Positions 12,044 through 20,877 of a stretch of 64,000 nt of DNA are shown piece by piece (position 1 is the stretch's first letter; the number at the start of each line of letters is the position of its first letter). The position numbers and the translations under genes were made by a program. A model generated the notes under the pieces. It did not search any database, was not told where the DNA came from, and worked only from the letters and a program-made list of their open reading frames with translations. The DNA comes from Psychrobacter sanguinis. Lineage in GTDB: Bacteria > Pseudomonadota > Gammaproteobacteria > Pseudomonadales > Moraxellaceae. Location of the stretch: contig NZ_CP085990.1 in NCBI RefSeq assembly GCF_020736705.1, positions 1 through 64,000 of the forward strand, in the 5' to 3' direction.

Positions 12044-15000
12044 CCCTCAATCGCCTGATTATCAGTGGCACTAATGCTCACTACTGGCTTATCGCCTTCA
12101 GTGTTGCTGCCATCAAACGGATCTTCACTGTTGTCTGATTCATCTAAGATATCACCGGTCGCTGTGCCTGTACCAATCGTAGCGTTCACAGGGCTTGATA
12201 GGTTCATGCCCAGTGTCTCAAGCTGCTCATAGATATCATCTTGCTTAGGCGTGATCGCAATGCTTGGCATATCGTCAGCGGCTGTACCAGCAGGTATGCT
12301 CACCTTAATACCCGCAATAGCATCTGCCACAGTGATAGTCTGGGTGCTACCATCTGTATTGGTCAATACAATGCTGTCAATGTCTGAGGCATCCACGTCT
12401 TGTAGATCAAGCTTAACAGTAACGCTAGTAGCTTTATCACTTAGACCTGATTGCTCGATGTTAAACACAATAGGGTCGTCGCTGCCTTCAATCGCTGTAT
12501 TTGGCTCAGCTTTAATGTTAAGCACAGGCGTGGCATTGTTATCTAAGATCGTACCTGTGCCAGTAACACCATCAATCGTCAGACCGGTGGTTTCATCGCT
12601 CTCATCAATGTTATCAGCTGTTGTCGGATAGCTCACTGTAAACTCAGTAACTCCCGCTGGTACGGTGATAGTGCCTGCTACCGGATCATAGGTCACGCCA
12701 TTGCTAAACGTAGGTGTAGGCGTGTTGCTGTAGTCCTCACCCGCTTTGGCACTGCCATCTTTTAATTCAAATGGATAGCTCACCTCAGTCTGAGTCGTAT
12801 GGCTTAGGGTAACCTTATGAACTAAGATGTCACCCTCAACAGCACTGGCGCCACTTACGGTTACTGTCGGCTTGTCGCCATCGTTTGGTGTACCATCCGT
12901 AGCATCTTCATCTAAGATTGTCGCTTTATCAGAAGCTTGACCTAATACCGCATTTACAGGACGGCTAATCTCAAGCACCATATCCTCTGACTTCTCATAA
13001 ACTGTATCATCAACGACAGTTATGATAATCGCAGACGCCTGGGTACTACCCGCTGGGATAGTAACTTTATCGCCTTTTTCAAAGAAGTTTTGGATTTGGG
13101 CTTGAGTCGATAGAGTAACGGCCTCTCCATTAGCATTAGTGTAAGTGATCGAAGCGATGTCTGAGGCATCAATATCACTTGCCCCTAAACTTACGGTTAC
13201 CGTGGTGTCAAAGTTACTGATCTTGGTTTGTGAGACAGTAAACACTAACGTGTTATCAATCCCCTCAATCGCCTGATTATCAGTGGCACTAATGCTCACT
13301 ACTGGCTTATCGCCTTCAGTGTTGCTGCCATCAAACGGATCTTCACTGTTGTCTGATTCATCTAAGATGTCACCGGTCGCTGTGCCTGTTCCAATAGTGG
13401 CATTCACAGGGCTTGATAGGTTCATGCCCAGTGTCTCAAGCTGCTCATAGATATCATCTTGCTTAGGCGTGATCGCAATGCTTGGCATATCGCCAGCGGC
13501 TGTACCAGCAGGTATGCTCACCTTAATACCCGCAATAGCATCTGCCACAGTGATAGTCTGGGTGCTGCCATCTGTATTGGTCAATACAATGCTGTCAATG
13601 TCTGAGGCATCCACGTCTTGTAGGTCAAGCTTAACAGTAACGCTAGTAGCTTTATCACTTAGACCTGATTGCTCGATGTTAAACACAATAGGGTCGTCGC
13701 TGCCTTCAATCGCTGTATTTGGCTCAGCTTTAATGTTAAGCACAGGCGTGGCATTATTATCTAAGATCGTACCTGTGCCAGTAACACCATCAATCGTCAG
13801 ACCGGTGGTTTCATCACTCTCATCAATGTTGTCAGCTGTCGTCGGATAGCTCACTGTAAACTCAGTAACACCCGCTGGAACAGTAATGGTGCCTGTTACC
13901 GCATCATAGGTCACGCCATTGCTAAACGTAGGCGGGTTGCTGTAGTCCTCACCCGCTTTGGCACTGCCATCTTTTAATTCAAATGGATAGCTCACCTCAG
14001 TCTGAGTCGTATGGCTTAGGGTAACCTTATGAACTAAGATGTCACCCTCAACAGCACTGGCGCCACTTACGGTTACTGTCGGCTTGTCGCCATCTTTTGG
14101 TGTGTCTAAGATTGTGCCAGTTGCTTCTTTGGTATCTACCGCTGCATTATCTGCACTATCAATAACAAAGCTCAGGCGCTCATCTGCTTCATACACAGCA
14201 TCATCTTTGATAATCACTGTGATTTCAGGTGCAGCTGTGCGACCTCCAGGTACTTTTACCTCAAGTGTGGTATCACCATCTAAGATAGCTTGGATAGCAC
14301 CACTACCCGTAACCGTAACAACCTTACCTGCTGCATTGGTATAACTAATTGATTCAATGTCTGAGGCATCAACATCGGTGTGTGTTAAATCGACTTTAAC
14401 GCTAATTGTGGTATCAAAGTTGCTGACAGTGTCTTGAGAAACAACATACTTCAGAACAGAGTCCACCCCCTCAATCGCCTGATTATCAGTGGCACTAATG
14501 CTCACTACTGGCTTATCGCCTTCAGTGTTGCTGCCATCAAACGGATCTTCACTGTTGTCTGATTCATCTAAGATATCACCGGTCGCTGTGCCTGTACCAA
14601 TCGTAGCGTTCACAGGGCTTGATAGGTTCATGCCCAGTGTCTCAAGCTGCTCATAGATATCATCTTGCTTAGGCGTGATCGCAATGCTTGGCATATCGCC
14701 AGCGGCTGTACCAGCAGGTATGCTCACCTTAATACCCGCAATAGCATCTGCCACAGTGATAGTCTGGGTGCTGCCATCTGTATTGGTCAATACAATGCTG
14801 TCAATGTCTGAGGCATCCACGTCTTGTAGATCAAGCTTAACAGTAACGCTAGTAGCTTTATCACTTAGACCTGATTGCTCGATGTTAAACACAATAGGGT
14901 CGTCGCTGCCTTCAATCGCTGTATTTGGCTCAGCTTTAATGTTAAGCACAGGCGTGGCATTGTTATCTAAGATCGTACCTGTGCCAGTAACACCATCAAT

Positions 15001-16587
15001 CGTCAGACCGGTGGTTTCATCGCTCTCATCAATGTTATCAGCTGTTGTCGGATAGCTCACTGTAAACTCAGTAACTCCCGCTGGTACGGTGATGGTGCCT
15101 GCTACCGGATCATAGGTCACGCCATTGCTAAACGTAGGTGTAGGCGTGTTGCTGTAGTCCTCACCCGCTTTGGCACTGCCATCTTTTAATTCAAATGGAT
15201 AGCTCACCTCAGTCTGAGTCGTATGGCTTAGGGTAACCTTATGAACTAAGATGTCACCCTCAACAGCACTGGCGCCACTTACGGTTACTGTCGGCTTGTC
15301 GCCATCGTTTGGTGTACCATCCGTAGCATCTTCATCTAAGATTGTCGCTTTATCAGAAGCTTGACCTAATACCGCATTTACAGGACGGCTAATCTCAAGC
15401 ACCATATCCTCTGACTTCTCATAAACTGTATCATCAACGACAGTTATGATAATCGCAGACGCCTGGGTACTACCCGCTGGGATAGTAACTTTATCGCCTT
15501 TTTCAAAGAAGTTTTGGATTTGGGCTTGAGTCGATAGAGTAACGGCCTCTCCATTAGCATTAGTGTAAGTGATCGAAGCGATGTCTGAGGCATCAATATC
15601 ACTTGCCCCTAAACTTACGGTTACCGTGGTGTCAAAGTTACTGATCTTGGTTTGTGAGACAGTAAACACTAACGTGTTATCAATCCCCTCAATCGCCTGA
15701 TTATCAGTGGCACTAATGCTCACCGTTGGCGGATAGGCAATAGTAATCGTTGCCTCGTTTGACTGTAGACCAGTGGTGTCAGCTACTACATATTTTATTG
15801 GTGTTGGATCACTAATAAAGCCTAGATCTGGTTGGAAGGTTACGTCACCCGTTATCGTATCAACCTTCCATACCCCTTCGCCTGCCACTATAACTTCCGT
15901 GGTTTGATTAACCGTATCTGGATCAATAAGTTTAACCGTCGTTGGGTCAAGATTATTATTAGCATCCGTATCATTATTAATGACATCTATTATCACAGGC
16001 TTATTGGTTTCACCTACTACGGTGTCATCATTTGCCACAGGAGGATTTTTTACAGGCCCTTTATCATTATCATTTTTACCTATAGCTACAATAGGAATCA
16101 GACCTAAACCTAACCACCAAGGAAATCCTACAGGCGCAGTAACCCACCATGGTGCAAGCATTTCATCACCACCTAACGCTTGACCTTCTGTTGCGCCAAC
16201 TTCTAGCTGCGTAACATAGTCATATACTTGACCTGTATCTGGTATATAGTAGTAATAGTTGCCATCTTCAGCCATACCAATTAGTGCTTGATCATTACTT
16301 GCTTCTTCATCGATATGGTTAGCTTCATTTTGTTTTTTAGTAGACTTATAAAAGCCCTCAATTATCAAATCAGTTTCTTTACCTTCACGCTCAAATGAAA
16401 CGTGTAGATTATTATCTATCCGCTTGGTAATAACGTGGTTTGGTGCACGTCCAATTGACTCGTCAAAAAACTCATAGTTGACGTTCTTAACAGCTTTGAT
16501 GATATTGGGTTGGCCATCTTTAGTAACAGCTTGAATTTCTTGTATGGTCTGTTTGCTGTTGTGAGCTTTTACGATAACAGTTTTCAT
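12028..16587 (-). CDS. Giant Bap-like repetitive surface adhesin, N-terminal part
   Basis: This is the intact 1519-residue start of a very large secreted adhesin, expected to mediate surface attachment and biofilm formation. Residues 1-135 resemble the BapA/LapF-type prefix domain (MKTVIVKAHNSKQTIQ start). Residues 145-169 are a hydrophobic, Trp-rich segment (APWWVTAP, FPWWLGLGL). Residues 182-285 look like a CshA-type fibril repeat (PPVANDD, then GVWKVDTITGDVTFQPD). Residues from 286 on are the Calx-beta-like repeat array. There is no classical signal peptide, as is usual for type I secreted Bap/LapA adhesins, and the C-terminal secretion signal lies outside the window. It starts 53 bp after the OmpA-like gene, which suggests one operon. 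The frame is lost at 12042-12045, where CACCCC replaces the CACCCCC of the other copies. Family assignment is firm; the exact subfamily is not. Confidence 0.88.
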   Translation of the reverse strand: MKTVIVKAHNSKQTIQEIQAVTKDGQPNIIKAVKNVNYEFFDESIGRAPNHVITKRIDNNLHVSFEREGKETDLIIEGFYKSTKKQNEANHIDEEASNDQALIGMAEDGNYYYYIPDTGQVYDYVTQLEVGATEGQALGGDEMLAPWWVTAPVGFPWWLGLGLIPIVAIGKNDNDKGPVKNPPVANDDTVVGETNKPVIIDVINNDTDANNNLDPTTVKLIDPDTVNQTTEVIVAGEGVWKVDTITGDVTFQPDLGFISDPTPIKYVVADTTGLQSNEATITIAYPPTVSISATDNQAIEGIDNTLVFTVSQTKISNFDTTVTVSLGASDIDASDIASITYTNANGEAVTLSTQAQIQNFFEKGDKVTIPAGSTQASAIIITVVDDTVYEKSEDMVLEISRPVNAVLGQASDKATILDEDATDGTPNDGDKPTVTVSGASAVEGDILVHKVTLSHTTQTEVSYPFELKDGSAKAGEDYSNTPTPTFSNGVTYDPVAGTITVPAGVTEFTVSYPTTADNIDESDETTGLTIDGVTGTGTILDNNATPVLNIKAEPNTAIEGSDDPIVFNIEQSGLSDKATSVTVKLDLQDVDASDIDSIVLTNTDGSTQTITVADAIAGIKVSIPAGTAAGDMPSIAITPKQDDIYEQLETLGMNLSSPVNATIGTGTATGDILDESDNSEDPFDGSNTEGDKPVVSISATDNQAIEGVDSVLKYVVSQDTVSNFDTTISVKVDLTHTDVDASDIESISYTNAAGKVVTVTGSGAIQAILDGDTTLEVKVPGGRTAAPEITVIIKDDAVYEADERLSFVIDSADNAAVDTKEATGTILDTPKDGDKPTVTVSGASAVEGDILVHKVTLSHTTQTEVSYPFELKDGSAKAGEDYSNPPTFSNGVTYDAVTGTITVPAGVTEFTVSYPTTADNIDESDETTGLTIDGVTGTGTILDNNATPVLNIKAEPNTAIEGSDDPIVFNIEQSGLSDKATSVTVKLDLQDVDASDIDSIVLTNTDGSTQTITVADAIAGIKVSIPAGTAAGDMPSIAITPKQDDIYEQLETLGMNLSSPVNATIGTGTATGDILDESDNSEDPFDGSNTEGDKPVVSISATDNQAIEGIDNTLVFTVSQTKISNFDTTVTVSLGASDIDASDIASITYTNANGEAVTLSTQAQIQNFFEKGDKVTIPAGSTQASAIIITVVDDTVYEKSEDMVLEISRPVNAVLGQASDKATILDEDATDGTPNDGDKPTVTVSGASAVEGDILVHKVTLSHTTQTEVSYPFELKDGSAKAGEDYSNTPTPTFSNGVTYDPVAGTITVPAGVTEFTVSYPTTADNIDESDETTGLTIDGVTGTGTILDNNATPVLNIKAEPNTAIEGSDDPIVFNIEQSGLSDKATSVTVKLDLQDVDASDIDSIVLTNTDGSTQTITVADAIAGIKVSIPAGTAADDMPSIAITPKQDDIYEQLETLGMNLSSPVNATIGTGTATGDILDESDNSEDPFDGSNTEGDKPVVSISATDNQAIEGWTLF

Positions 16588-16640
16588 GATTTTTACTCTA
16601 GCTTATAATATTAATTTTCAAATAAATTTGTTTAGGGCTT

Positions 16641-17618
16641 TTACTTTAATATTTGGTTGCCTTCTTGATCCACTCGTACTCGCTCCTTGATAACAGCGAT
16701 GGTACGGCGGTTTAGTTGACGACCTTCTGCGGTTTTATTAGTCGCTCTCGGACGCTGCTCACCATAGCCTATAGCTGATAGTCGGTCAGGTGAAATATTA
16801 AATTTACTAATTAGGATCTGTTTAATAGCGTTAGCGCGTCTCTCTGATAGCTTTTGGTTATAATCGTCACTAGCATTGCTATCTGTATGACCTTCAATTA
16901 TTGCTGAGGTATTGCTGTATTTCTGCATAAATTCTGCTAGCTCTTGAACTTCATTAAAGTACTCCTGCTTAACGATAGCCTTATCGTTGTCAAACAATAC
17001 TTCAAGCTCTATGCTGACTTCTTTTTCAAGTACCGGTGCCGGTACGGGTGATGTTATAACTGATGCACTAGGCTTTATAATTGGACAGTTCGGAACGACT
17101 CGTGTAATCTGGTGCGCCTGATAACGCTTACCTTCTAGATAGTTGAGTGCTTTGTCACTTTCTATTGGCTGTATAGTTGAGTTACCTTTGCTGTCTATGT
17201 CTACATAGAAAAAATAGTGGTTGTTTGGGGCTAGATTGAAGTCGATACTATTCGCTAACAGGTCATTTGTTTTTTGTCCAGTCACCTCAGTACTTAAACG
17301 GTTAACCCCTACACATGAGTAAACCTGAGTAAAGCTACCCGGCTGAAGGCTTACTTGATAGCGGTCATTAATGGCAATATTGGCACTCGTCTGTTCGGGA
17401 TCATTATTTAATGGTCTAATAAAAAAGATACTGACATTATCTTTAGGTATTGGTTTTTTAATTAAATCTTCAGGTTTAGTATCTGATTGTAGATGCCATC
17501 TTACATTACCTACTGCTTTAGAGTTACTTTCATTCAAAATATTAACTGCTTGTGACTCTATAGCTAATAAACTTGACGTTAACAAAGCTAGTGTAGTAAA
17601 TAATTTTTTCGTTTTCAT
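16641..17618 (-). CDS. OmpA-family outer-membrane/peptidoglycan-binding protein
   Basis: This 325-residue exported protein has a signal peptide at residues 1-24 (ending IESQA), an unassigned N-terminal region, a Pro-rich linker near 180-198 and a C-terminal OmpA-like peptidoglycan-binding domain at about 203-312. The diaminopimelate-contacting signature is visible: EGHTDSN (D246) and LSERRANA (R260). It lies 53 bp upstream of the giant adhesin on the same strand, so the pair is probably co-transcribed. It may anchor or help display the adhesin, which is inference. Only about 108 bp separate its start from an IS4 insertion at 17727, so its native upstream region has been displaced. A weak promoter candidate in that space is TTGTAA with TAATAT 16 bases downstream, read on the minus strand. 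Confidence 0.88.
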   Translation of the reverse strand: MKTKKLFTTLALLTSSLLAIESQAVNILNESNSKAVGNVRWHLQSDTKPEDLIKKPIPKDNVSIFFIRPLNNDPEQTSANIAINDRYQVSLQPGSFTQVYSCVGVNRLSTEVTGQKTNDLLANSIDFNLAPNNHYFFYVDIDSKGNSTIQPIESDKALNYLEGKRYQAHQITRVVPNCPIIKPSASVITSPVPAPVLEKEVSIELEVLFDNDKAIVKQEYFNEVQELAEFMQKYSNTSAIIEGHTDSNASDDYNQKLSERRANAIKQILISKFNISPDRLSAIGYGEQRPRATNKTAEGRQLNRRTIAVIKERVRVDQEGNQILK

Positions 17619-17726
17619 ATATTAGAATCCTAATTTTATGTAGAGAGTCAAAGCATAAAGAAGTAAATATTACCTAGCAAAATACGACTTACAATTAACG
17701 ACATTTTATATTTTTATATTTTAAAC

Positions 17727-18909
17727 CTCTGTACACGACAAAAATGCTCAAAGTCTCAAAGGTCGTGGACTAGGAGACAAATAACTTATTAGAACCTCAA
17801 ACACACGTCGATTGCCAGCAAAGAAATACTCACGCAAACCATCAATCAAAACATCCAAACCAATAGCAAACAGACTTTGCTGGGGTCGACCATGTTTCTT
17901 AAGCTTTCGTCTTTTAGGGTGATGCTGTACAGTTTTAATCCCAATGCGATATGACCAACAAAATGCTAGCGCACAAACCGCCACTAACTTACTTACCCGA
18001 TCCAACTGTGTAAGATGCGTATCTTCAAGATTAAACCCTCGTCCTTTAAAACAAGAAAACAAGGTTTCAATCTCCCAGCGTCTGCTATAAAGAGCCATAG
18101 CATCCGTATGATCTAAATTGTTGCTCGCTATGATGACATAATCGTTGTCAGCATCACGCTTTGCAAATAGACGAACTTTAACGCCATATACGGGAACAGC
18201 TCTGGCTAACATAAACGTTTCATGAGGGGATAGATGACGTAACAATGTCTTTATTTGTACCAATTTACCCTGATGATTGGCTACTAGGGTGTTGTGTTTG
18301 ATGCGAATGCAAAACTTTATTTGCTCTTTATTTAGCCATTGAAACCACTCTTTGCCAACAAACTCTCTATCGGCTAATACATACTGTATTTTGTCTGCGC
18401 CAAAGGTGTTGATGAACTTTTGTATGAGCTCACATCTCTCATTACTATTGCTGTTACCTTTTTTATCCAGTAGTGTCCAGTATAAGGGAATAGCGATTCC
18501 TTGATGAACAACGCTGAGCAAAAAGATGTTAATGTTCTTTTTACCCCATTTCCAGTTGGTCCTGTCTATACTGATGATGACTTCGTCTAAGTCAAAGAGT
18601 TGATAGATGAATTTGGCTAGCTGGTCTTGGTCTATGTCAACTTGTGCAAAGAAGCGTTGTAGCCGTCTGTAATTACTGTTTGTCCTACCTTTGACAAATC
18701 CTCTTGCTATTTGTTTGAGGTTGCTACTTTGTACTTGTATTATCGCTAGAGTAATTAAGCCTAAACACGTCAATCTTGCCTTGTTCATAGTTAGGTTTTG
18801 CGATAATATATTTATGAGCTGATTAAGGTTTGGCATAGTGTGGTTCGTAAGAAAAATTACTATTATGCCTTGTCCTTAGTCAGCTTTTTTGTTTTTGTCG
18901 TTTACAGAG
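17727..18909 (-). mobile_element. ISAba1-like IS4-family insertion sequence, copy A (intact)
   Basis: The element is 1183 bp with terminal inverted repeats CTCTGTACACGACAAAAA (left) and CTCTGTAAACGACAAAAA (right end, read inward). Size and ends resemble ISAba1. The flanking 9-mers do not match each other: left ATTTTAAAC (17718-17726), right AATGTTTCC (18910-18918). Each instead matches, inverted, a flank of copy B, so this copy took part in an inversion. Confidence 0.92.
17748..18836 (-). CDS. IS4-family transposase
   Basis: This 362-residue DDE transposase is full length. Catalytic residues are visible as D91 (SIDRTNW), D156 (LADREF) and the YREK signature Y250, R253, E257, K264. It appears functional. 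Its transcription runs towards the ompA-like gene and adhesin, so readthrough could reach them. Confidence 0.93.
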   Translation of the reverse strand: MPNLNQLINILSQNLTMNKARLTCLGLITLAIIQVQSSNLKQIARGFVKGRTNSNYRRLQRFFAQVDIDQDQLAKFIYQLFDLDEVIISIDRTNWKWGKKNINIFLLSVVHQGIAIPLYWTLLDKKGNSNSNERCELIQKFINTFGADKIQYVLADREFVGKEWFQWLNKEQIKFCIRIKHNTLVANHQGKLVQIKTLLRHLSPHETFMLARAVPVYGVKVRLFAKRDADNDYVIIASNNLDHTDAMALYSRRWEIETLFSCFKGRGFNLEDTHLTQLDRVSKLVAVCALAFCWSYRIGIKTVQHHPKRRKLKKHGRPQQSLFAIGLDVLIDGLREYFFAGNRRVFEVLISYLSPSPRPLRL

Positions 18910-20535
18910 AATGTTTCCATAGTTAAAATTTAAAAGTAAAAAAGGTTTGAAGAATAAATAAATTACCTTGTTGCGATGATTTTTTATTTATCGCTTATTA
19001 ATCTAGAGCTTGCTTATCTAAATAACTTATTTGCTTAAATAAAAATAAGTTAAAGATTTTTTTGCTAGCTGTTTTAGTGATAATTGTTATTAAAGATAAT
19101 CCCTTTAAAGCAGCTATGACTTAACTCTTAAATGTTAAGGGTAAATTTGAAAAATTAAGGGGTTAAAATGACTTTACGACATTCTTCTTCACGCTTTTCA
19201 AAAATTTCATAACCTTTAGCAGCGTCAGACAAATTCATACGGTGAGTAATAATAGCTTCAGGTGATAAATCACCATTTTCAATATACTCTAATAATTGTG
19301 GTAAATACTTGTGTACATGGGTTTGGCCCATTTTGAAAGTAAGCCCCTTATCAAAAGCGTCACCAAATAAGAAACCATGAATAGGTCCTGCATACACACC
19401 CGGAACACTAACGATCCCACCACGACGCACAGCTGCAATACATTGACGTAGTGCTGCACCACTTGACCCTTCAATTTTCAAATTGGTCATTATTGTTTCT
19501 AGTATACTGCCTTTGGCTTCAAAGCCAATCGCATCAATAACGCCGTCAACGCCACGATGTCCTTTGGTCTGTTCAATAATAAATTCAGCAGCATCCACCT
19601 TATCGAAATTAACCGGAATAGCACCGTAGGTATCTTTGGCATACTGCAAACGGTAGTCATTATGATCTACCACGAAAATCTGCTCAGCACCTAACATTTT
19701 GGCACAAGCTGCTGATAATAACCCCACAGGACCCGCACCATAAATAGCTACGGTTGAACCTTTAGTAATATTGGCATTAGTCACGGCCTGCCAAGCAGTC
19801 GGTAAAATATCGGATAAAAATAAAACCTTCTCATCTGACAGTGAGCCAGGTACCTTGAACGGACCAAAATTACCTTTAGGAACCCGTACAAATTCTGCTT
19901 GCCCACCAGGAATACCACCATACAAATGGCTAAAACCAAATAAAGCAGCCGGTGGCGGAATTATTTTTTTATTAATAGCAGCGCCTGGGCCTGTATTTGT
20001 AGTCTCACAAGCGGACATTAGGTCATGTTGACAGAAAAAGCAGTTACCACATGCAATAACAAAAGGAATAACGACTCTATCGCCTTTCTTAACAGCTGTG
20101 ACTTCAGAGCCTACTTCTTCAACCACACCCATAAACTCATGACCGAAGATATCGCCTTCCTCGGTTGCAGGCATTTTGCCACGATACAAGTGTAAATCTG
20201 AGCCACAAATTGCAGTCGCAGTCACACGTAAAATAACATCATCTTTTTCTTGCAGTTCAGGCTCTGGGACATTGTCCACTCGTACATCTTTAGCACCGTG
20301 GTAAGTTAAAGCACGCATAATTTCTCCAATTAAGTAAAGATTGCAAAATCTAGATAAATAATAATCTGTGATAATACAAGATGAAAATTATTAGAATCAG
20401 TGGTTTATGTTATCTAATGTTAAGTATTACTCAATTATATTAGCACCTTGAAAATCGAGATTTATAATTAACGTGTGTTAAAAAGGTTGCGTATTGTAAG
20501 TAAAAAATGTAATCGTGTAAACGCAGATGAGAGAT
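18910..20535 (-). repeat. Inverted duplicate of the adh half of the adh-DUF4142 block
   Basis: Read on the minus strand, this stretch matches about 32035-33657: the adh upstream region, the gene and the adh-DUF4142 spacer up to GGAAACATT. Similarity fades near 20535. The 18910-19154 spacer contains no gene; in the intact locus it is the region upstream of the DUF4142 gene. Scattered substitutions between the copies show that the duplication is not brand new. Confidence 0.9.
19155..20318 (-). CDS. Zinc-dependent alcohol dehydrogenase (formaldehyde dehydrogenase-like), copy 1
   Basis: This 387-residue medium-chain dehydrogenase is predicted to be a cytosolic NAD(P)-dependent alcohol or S-hydroxymethylglutathione-type enzyme; the substrate is not determinable. 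The catalytic zinc site is C38 (AICGSDLH) and H60-E61 (GHEFMG). The structural zinc is C90, C93, C96 and C104. The nucleotide-binding loop is GAGPVGL (194-200). It differs from the copy at 32243-33406 at about six residues (for example E21/K, S71/P, G152/N). The start is preceded by GGAGAA. The gene is intact, but its original downstream neighbour now lies beyond the inverted segment, at 26016. Confidence 0.9.
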   Translation of the reverse strand: MRALTYHGAKDVRVDNVPEPELQEKDDVILRVTATAICGSDLHLYRGKMPATEEGDIFGHEFMGVVEEVGSEVTAVKKGDRVVIPFVIACGNCFFCQHDLMSACETTNTGPGAAINKKIIPPPAALFGFSHLYGGIPGGQAEFVRVPKGNFGPFKVPGSLSDEKVLFLSDILPTAWQAVTNANITKGSTVAIYGAGPVGLLSAACAKMLGAEQIFVVDHNDYRLQYAKDTYGAIPVNFDKVDAAEFIIEQTKGHRGVDGVIDAIGFEAKGSILETIMTNLKIEGSSGAALRQCIAAVRRGGIVSVPGVYAGPIHGFLFGDAFDKGLTFKMGQTHVHKYLPQLLEYIENGDLSPEAIITHRMNLSDAAKGYEIFEKREEECRKVILTP

Positions 20536-20551
20536 AAAATTATGTTGGAAT

Positions 20552-20872
20552 ATGGAGAATTTAATATTTATATATATCGACATTAAACCGGAGCAGAGTA
20601 TCCCTAAAACGATACAAGTTCCTGGTTTCAAGGCAACTTATACTTTTGTCAACGATAAAACAATCCCTAAATATGCTATTGCCAATAAAACCCAAAAGGC
20701 AGTTCTGAATGAGCTCGAGCATATTTTTATCGTTCCGAATGAGCTGAGACAAAATAGAGTAGTGTCCTATGCGGAGAAGTATCCAGACAATCAACGGATT
20801 CAACATATTGAAGTGGTAAAACGTTTTGGAACCTTGGTCAGAATGAATAAACTGCCTGTCACGATTCCCTAG
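20552..20872 (+). CDS. Hypothetical protein, possibly a truncated remnant
   Basis: This 106-residue ORF (MENLIFIYID start, ending KLPVTIP) has no family I recognise, no signal peptide and no membrane segment. The duplicated adh block ends just upstream near 20535 and no strong ribosome-binding site precedes the ATG, so it may be the 3' part of a larger gene cut at the duplication edge. Its TAG stop lies inside the target duplication of the adjacent IS982. A terminator-like hairpin beyond the IS (21919-21957) probably belonged to it. Confidence 0.4.
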   Translation: MENLIFIYIDIKPEQSIPKTIQVPGFKATYTFVNDKTIPKYAIANKTQKAVLNELEHIFIVPNELRQNRVVSYAEKYPDNQRIQHIEVVKRFGTLVRMNKLPVTIP

Positions 20873-20877
20873 AGTTA

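Larger units (their letters stand above)
1..15732 (-). repeat. Alternating 1218/1206-bp coding repeats of the giant adhesin
   Basis: A conserved anchor (ATGCTTGGCATATCG) recurs on the plus strand at 66, 1284, 2548, 3773, 4982, 6199, 7411, 8630, 9835, 11054, 12260, 13478 and 14684. In the clean part the spacings alternate 1206, 1218, 1206, so two units (A, 406 codons; B, 402 codons) form a 2424-bp, 808-codon higher-order repeat. Each unit encodes three Calx-beta-like or Ig-like beta-sandwich domains of about 115-150 residues. Unit A has a domain with DDTVYEKSED and unit B one with DDAVYEADER. Both then share the TVTVSGASAVEGD domain and the domain ending in TGDILDESDNSED. About 13 units are in the window and the array runs off the left edge. 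Confidence 0.95.

Noticed and set aside
57..15055. Many plus-strand ORFs of about 60-170 codons across the adhesin repeats (for example 57-437, 12251-12631, 13469-13849)
   Set aside because: They recur once per repeat unit and are antisense shadows of the adhesin frame, with no ribosome-binding sites and no family resemblance.
1..15732. CRISPR-like regular repetition
   Set aside because: Units are over 1.2 kb, coding and contiguous, without unique spacers.
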